This document shows positions 58,186 through 64,000 of a stretch of 64,000 nucleotides of DNA, in pieces (within the stretch, counting starts at the first letter, position 1; every line of letters begins with the position of its first letter). The notes below the pieces were generated by a model, which saw only the letters and a program-made list of their open reading frames with translations, made no database searches and was not told where the DNA came from. The stretch is taken from the NCBI GenBank assembly GCA_029204045.2, contig CM055074.1:19333164-19397163 (forward strand). Reading direction: 5' to 3'. A program made the translations under genes and the position numbers. The DNA comes from Tillandsia leiboldiana. Lineage: Eukaryota > Streptophyta > Magnoliopsida > Poales > Bromeliaceae.

Positions 58186-59524
58186 TGTTGGGTTATGTAT
58201 AATTGGATCTAAATAGGGGAAAAAACACCTAGAGGGAGGGTGAATAGGTGTAAACAATAAACACTCAAAAATCTTTGCGATATAAAACCCAATGCGGAAA
58301 AATAAATAACACGCAGAGATTTTTACGTGGAAAACTCCAAACCGGAGTAAAAAACCACGGGACCGATAACACGGTGAAATCCACTAGAACTAAACACGTA
58401 CAAGGTGATATACCGTACTCACAGACGACTCAACCTTTTCCATACGCTCCTAGTTGATCTTCTCCGCTCGCTCCACGACGCTTCTCGAATCCACGATCTG
58501 CGTCCAACGCTGAATCCACGGCGTCCAACGTCGAGTCCACGACGTCCGACCGAATCCACGGTCTTCACCCAGTAGCACGCTTCGAATCCACGAACGTACC
58601 TCGCTCCGAATCCACGAGAGCGGTTGCACCTTGAATCCACAAGGCCACGCGAGTCCACGCGCCGATTTGGGATAAATCGTTGTTTTTGGGTGGTGATGAT
58701 CCGCCGAATACTTAGATTAGAAATAGATCGGAAATACCATCTAAGTATTCATTGATTTGATTCTACTCAAAATGTGAGTATGAAAATCTAGAATCAAATC
58801 AATCAATATAGATGAAGAAATATAAGATTAAATCTCTTGATTTCCTTTCTTCTCTATATGTGGATCTTAGGCCGTATATAGGATTATATTTGATTATGAC
58901 GGCTTTTTGGATTAGCCCTAGAAAAAGAATCATAGGGTCTATTTATAGGTTAGAAACCCTTGGAAAAAGATAAGAATCAAAAACTATCCTTTTCTGGAAT
59001 TTTACATGACGACGATCCGGATCGGAGTTCGGCGATCCGGATTGCAGTAGCGAGAAAAACAGTTTCCAGAAAAACGAAGGTTCGGGATCCGGATCGAAGT
59101 GCCTGATCGGGATCGTTCATACAGTTTCACCAAACACCAACGTTCGGGATCCGGATTGGAAAGCCTGATCCGGATCGTTCATAAATCATGGTAAAACCAG
59201 TGTTCGGGATCCGAATCAAAGGAGGCCACGATCCGGATTGAACTTGTGTATGAACGAACACCCTTCGGGATCCGGATTGAAAAGTCTGATCCGGACCCTG
59301 AACATGTCCCATGTCCAGTTTTTGATATTTATGCAATTAAAAATCCATCCAAGTGTTTCTACACTATAAGAAGTATCCGGATCACCAAAGATATTAAGTT
59401 AAACATACCTGATCCTTTTGAATTCTTCTTTCTTGAGATTGAGTTATATGATCCAACCTTCTTTACCTTCAATCTTCAAGACTTAACCGAATTCACGAAA
59501 TACGCCAACTTAAATTCCGTAACA
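58186..59524 (-). mobile_element. Complete 3' LTR of SIRE copy 2, 1,339 bp
   Basis: On the minus strand it starts TGTTACGGAATTTAAG after the polypurine tract AAAGGGGGAGAT and ends ATAACCCAACA. It holds both the TCCGGATC-rich U3 with its TATA box (58947-58940) and the GTGGATTCG-rich downstream part, showing what each LTR of SIRE copy 1 has lost. Confidence 0.9.
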
Positions 59525-60242
59525 ATCTCCCCCTTTGGCGGTTTCGTGACAAAACATAAATCCACTTAAGAAAATTCAAAAAGATATTTTTGTTGCTATC
59601 ACCATACAACAAAAATTTTCAATGGAGATCCAAAATAAAATAGATACATGAGTTAAACTCCTAAAACAGACTCTAGACTTAGACATCTGTACTCTCTGCA
59701 AAAGAAATCATTCTTGACAAAAGAAATCGTTAGATACCTCAAGAATTTTATGTCATTCAAAAACCATACACAGAGATGAAGTTTATACTCATTTATACTT
59801 ATCATGACATTTATACATTCAGATATGTAATTAGATCATAATTAAAACCAACATATCTTCTATGCAATCAAGATCCAAATGTCACAAAATTGTTAGTAAA
59901 CATCAACTTGTTAGTTATATTACATGCCCAAATAGTTAGTCGAATAGTTAGTCGAGGCATGCATTCAAACCAAATACAAAACCAAAAGTTGAAGTTATAC
60001 TTACCTTTCAAGTTGAGGTTATACTTACCTCCATAGTTTCAAGTTTCTCACAAACATTGTATCATTGTTTATACTTCTCTCTCCCCCTTTTTGTCACAAA
60101 AGTTAGCCAAAAATTACCAAAATGGAGAGAATAGTTAACAGTTCAAGTACCAAAAGTGTGAGAACTAAAACGAAAAACTAAAAACTTAAAACCTGCACAA
60201 AGAAAAGATTAAAAAGCTGCACAAGAAAAGTTTGAGTGCAAA

Positions 60243-61130
60243 TCAATCATCTGAATCAGAGTCTTCAGAGCTCGTGCAGCCCAGTTTGTTCAAAATTTCT
60301 TTAAGCATTCCCGAAATCGTAGAACATTCTTGTTTCATCTTGTGTATGTCCGTGGACATCTTTCTGAGTTCTAGAGCCAGTTTATCTTGTTCTTGATTGA
60401 TGGAAGACACTAAGTTTGCCTTTTGGTCGATTCTTCTGGAAGTCGAAGAACGTTGTGTGACAGTTGATGGAGCAGTCTGACCTTCATTACGAGGAGATCT
60501 TCTTGGCAGAGAATGTGAATTGTCAAGAGGTTCATTGATTTGAATTCCATTGCTTGGCGAATTCTTTTTCCTTGTGTACTGCTTAGTCGTTGAGGAAGAC
60601 TTCATCCGCTTCTTGTTCTTTAGGTAAAGCTTATTTTCTTCATCAATACCTTGTTGTACTTCAGTAAGAAATGTGTCCCAATCTTCTTCGTCTTCAGATT
60701 CAGTGTCAATTTGAGGGATATTCTTTGTTTCCTCTTGACATGGTTCATTTATTTCAATACCCCGAGCTCATCCAATCCGTCGAGCAAGTCTTTTTCTTTT
60801 CAAGGAGATGGATGAAGAGGTTATTAGTGCTTTTCCTTTTTCAGCAGCAGTGGGCGGAGCCTTTGCCTTTGAAGTCTCTGCAGGGGCTTTCCCTTTTGAA
60901 GCAGTGGGAACAGTTGTTGCTTCAACTTGAAGCTCATCCCAATCAATTGATTCCGTTTCAGAGTCCGTATCGGAATCATCCTTTGATTTCTTCGTTTTCT
61001 TAGCCTTCTTGGGCTTGACAGTATCTCTTGTATGAACCATAGCAGCCAGAAGGAAAATGATCCAGGTGATCACCATTGCTACTAGCTTCTTATGAAAAAG
61101 GAAATTCTGTGAGCAACACCTCAAGAACAC
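60243..61130 (-). pseudogene. Third ORF of SIRE copy 2 with its centre deleted
   Basis: The N-terminal part (61130-60768) has MVITWIIFLLAAMVHTRD and the KAPPTAAEKGKAL low-complexity block, matching the first copy. The C-terminal part (60605-60243) has LVSSINQEQDKLALELRKMS and ends NKLGCTSSEDSDSDD. The globular middle present in copy 1 is missing. Confidence 0.8.
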
Positions 61131-61599
61131 GAAAAATTGTTAATTTTCAAAATTTTGAAAAATTGTACCCAAACAATCATTATCGTGTAGAGAGACTAAG
61201 AATCAAATTAGTTTTGCAAAAAGAATTTTAAAAATAGATCAATTGCATGATTTTCGAAAATTCCCATTATATGCCCTAAAACCGAAATTTTTTAAATCGA
61301 AGCCCAAAAATCCGTTTATCATGAGAATACCTAGCATATAATCAAAACTAATCTACCCAGAGTTCTTATTTCAAAAGAAATTTGATTAAAAACCATCTAC
61401 AAATGAGAAAGATACGGAAATTCATCACGTTTTTGAGGAAGAATATGAAAAACTGTGAAAACCCGAGACTTTGATCAATAAAACTTACTTGGAATCGAAG
61501 AACTTGAGTTTGAAAGCTTCCAAGATGGATGAAATCTAGAGAGAGAAGCTCTGGAGACTATTGAACAAAAGATTGAAGTAAAAGAAATCAAAACCCTTT

Positions 61600-61795
61600 T
61601 GTTCTATATAAAACCCTAGCCGCGATCCGGATCAGTTCGTGATTTCGATCCGGATCGGCTACCCGCAGAGAAAATCTGCGTTCGGGATCCGGATCGGCAA
61701 GTCCAATCCGGATCGTCTGCTCGCAGAAGAATATCTGCGTTCGGGATCCGGATCGGCATGTCCAATCCGGATCGGCTCCAACTTTTTCTTTAGAA
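61600..61795 (-). promoter_or_regulatory. U3-like motif cluster before the third ORF, copy 2
   Basis: GATCCGGATC motifs repeated on both strands at 61625-61775, followed in transcription order by GGGTTTTATATAGAAC (about 61617-61602). Same layout as 22889-23012. Confidence 0.5.
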
Positions 61796-63019
61796 AATTT
61801 CAGAGAAATTCTAGAAAAACCAGAAAAAGATTGTAAGCACTATTGTGTATCAACTTTAAACGAAAATCATCGTTTCATACAACAAGAAATAGATTATGCC
61901 AAATCTATCAATAACATCCAACAAATGAAACAAAAATTTATAAAAATTAAATCCCTTAAAGTTGAACAACTTCAATTATATCTAACTTGATCTTATGAGT
62001 AATGCCTTTATCAAATCATCAATTCGGTAAAGAAAATGAAATACAAAGATCAATAGATGTCTGAAATCCCAGATAAGTTAGATAATATATCTAGTCAATT
62101 TATTGAAGAGAGTGGCTCTTTGAGCATCTTTCATTAAAATTCCCACCTTATACCAAACTTGAAATTTTGACAGAGTCAAGTATTTCAACATGCATTTTAT
62201 TTAATCACACTTGAAAAACCTTGCTTGGTATACATGTGGTAGCTGCACACAGTACTCGGACGACCGAGGTAGTAGCTCTTTCCTCCATGTGGTGGTAGTT
62301 TTCACACTCCTCATTGGGATGTAACTGTCACGCCCCGAGTTTTGAAAAGCAGGCTAAATTTTTTTTTTTTTATAAATCAGAGTTCGCAAACCAGGCGTAA
62401 CAGACCGCCACATGTATAGTAAATTCCCTGCCCAACTGGACAGATCCTTTCCTATACATGCACGGCTAATCATAATCAGTCAATATCAGAGTAGTCTAAA
62501 CTACGCATGCAAGACTAGTCAATTTATAATATTTAAACAGAAGTGCGGAAAATAAATATACTGACTACAAAGGGGTCGATACTATCGCAATCGTCTCACC
62601 AACGTGTCCCGACATCCCATCACCCAGCGACCTGAAAAACAGTCACCCAGGGGTGTGAGATACACCGGAGTGTATCCCAGTGGGCACGACGAGCCGAGAA
62701 TAGCTAATCGTACCTACTGGGTACAATAATCTGCGGATAGTAGATAAATCAATAGGTAACAGCTGATAAAGGAAGCAGACTGGCAAGAAGCATAAATCAA
62801 GATACTGAACATAATGAGTGCTGGAAATCATGCTATAACTGAAACGACAAATCAGACAAGCTGGAATATGGAAATATAGTTATGCATCAACATAAAGAAC
62901 AGCAACTACTAACCAATGCCACTATTGGTCACGGGGACCTCAGGCGAAGATATCTATGCCGCGCCAATCATAATCATCCTGGATTCCACCTAGCAGAACT
63001 GAACCGCAAACCCCGTACC

Positions 63020-63130
63020 ATTGATATAGCCAAGAGGATCCTCGTACCAAAAGGTACAGCCAAGAGTTTTCCTCATATCGGTACAACCAAGGGGCTCCCC
63101 GTACCCAGTGATACGACAAGAGGGGCAAGC
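63020..63130. repeat. Degenerate tandem array around GGTAC
   Basis: About 35-bp units of the form GTACCxxxGGTACAxCCAAG, four worn copies. Confidence 0.6.
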
Positions 63131-63294
63131 TCACGGGTCAAGCAGACCCTTTACCGGTAAAGAACGCAATGTGGGGGATCAATCCCACAGCGTACGCGAA
63201 CGAATAGCAGGTGTACAATCATCACAATGCAAAATGCTAAATCTCACGGTCCACAGACCGGGTAATCGGCAACATGCCGAAAATCCCCACAGGG

Positions 63295-63385
63295 ATGCAA
63301 ATGTCTATATATCAATCATAGGGTGCATATGTCTGTATATCAATCATAGGATGCATATGTCTGTATATCAATCATAGGATCAATC
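63295..63385. repeat. 30-bp tandem repeat, three copies
   Basis: ATGTCTGTATATCAATCATA with a GG-TGCAT joint, three times. Confidence 0.9.
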
Positions 63386-64000
63386 ATGCATATCTGAATA
63401 AAACAGTATGACAAGTGACGTGGAACTAGCAGGAATAATCATGAACAGATACGATCATCAAGCTAATCATGAACAGGTAAAATCATCAGGCTGATCAATA
63501 ACAGGTGTCCGACTGGACTAAAGCAAACAGAGGGCCGAATAGATCAAGCCCGGGCCGAAGTTAACCCACCTGAATGTAGGCGGTCCAACGACTCCAACAG
63601 AAGGCTCGTGGGCCGGAGTCAGACTGCAGGGACCTGAACAGAACTAGAATCAGTAACCGACTAGCTCGTACCCATCCCGTCAATAGAACAGTAACGTGTC
63701 GCCAATACGGGGAACTTAGCCGAGACTAGGCTTAAACCGGAATTTCCGAAAACCACTAAATCACTAAATATGACCCGCCAACGGTCTACAAATATCCGAA
63801 AGCTACAAAACTCCCTCTGCTGTCCCTAAACAACTTATTTTAGTTGTTCGGGCAGACAGGGACTCAATTGTAAATATCTGTGTCGAAATGCTGCCATAAT
63901 TACTTGTACGACTCCCGAAAAGCCGATTTTGGCTTCGGAGTCTCCCGACAGAAGACTAAAGTCACTGGACCGGCCAGGACGGTGTCGGGGATAACCAGAG

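Larger units (their letters stand above)
58186..62327 (-). mobile_element. Second SIRE-type copia element, partial
   Basis: A 3' LTR, a spacer, a deleted third ORF and the pol-ORF3 spacer match the first SIRE copy in reverse orientation. It is interrupted at 62328 by a gypsy LTR, so pol, if present, lies outside the window. The flank next to 58186 is ACATA; the other target copy is not in view. Confidence 0.85.
62328..64000 (-). mobile_element. Gypsy LTR, minus orientation, runs off the window
   Basis: TGTCACGCCCCGAG is the inverted LTR end. The GACCGCCACATGTATAG ... CTATACATGCACGGC stretch (62402-62465) is the reverse of the GTGCATATACAGG ... CTGTATATGTGGCGG block of the 4.3-kb LTR. It contains short tandem arrays. 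Confidence 0.8.

Overview
The window is nuclear DNA of a flowering plant: a spliced gene with GT-AG introns, long-LTR Ty3/gypsy retrotransposons, SIRE/Maximus-type Ty1/copia elements, hAT and PIF/Harbinger non-autonomous DNA transposons, and AT-rich introns. The mix looks monocot-like, but I cannot name the species. I see no rRNA gene, no convincing tRNA gene, no CRISPR array and no bacterial or organellar insert.

Main result: one apparently intact protein-coding gene fills most of the window. On the minus strand, 12 exons run from the ATG at 56785 to the stop at 11984, a 44.8-kb span with 1,008 bp of coding sequence (335 codons plus stop). I assembled them by reading exon by exon. Every junction is GT-AG and all phases agree. 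The product is a plastid-type protein with two GST-N/thioredoxin-fold domains: the first carries a CPFC motif, the second SPFC. It resembles the plant family represented by Arabidopsis At5g03880 (recognised from memory, not searched). Intron 6 is about 24.9 kb and intron 1 about 10.9 kb; both are packed with nested transposons.

Layout. 1-8734: a gypsy element with a very long (4.3 kb) LTR and a shrunken, decayed interior; the left LTR is cut by the window edge. It sits inside the tail of another gypsy LTR (8735-9054). 9055-11983: AT-rich DNA downstream of the gene. 11984-14841: exons 12 to 7, with a PIF/Harbinger-like element in intron 11. 14842-39696: intron 6, holding gypsy LTR pieces, a 499-bp hAT element, a full-length SIRE-type copia element (16169-32300, target duplication CTACG) that itself contains a hAT element and a 3,969-bp solo LTR, then hAT miniature elements including one inserted in its own kind, a decayed hAT transposase, and another gypsy LTR. 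39697-45595: exons 6 to 2, with a tandemly duplicated partial exon 6, a solo LTR in intron 4 and a 344-bp hAT element in intron 2. 45596-56489: intron 1, holding a heavily decayed copia element interrupted by a hAT element, two solo LTRs and an unidentified 1-kb insert, and ending in a threefold 132-bp repeat beside exon 1. 56490-56785: exon 1. 57238-64000: upstream flank with a gypsy LTR fragment, a second SIRE-type element on the minus strand, and a gypsy LTR interrupting it.

Apart from the host gene, the coding relics belong to transposons, and most carry stops or frameshifts. Exact 8-bp (hAT), 3-bp (PIF) and 5-bp (LTR) target duplications let much of the nesting order be read directly.
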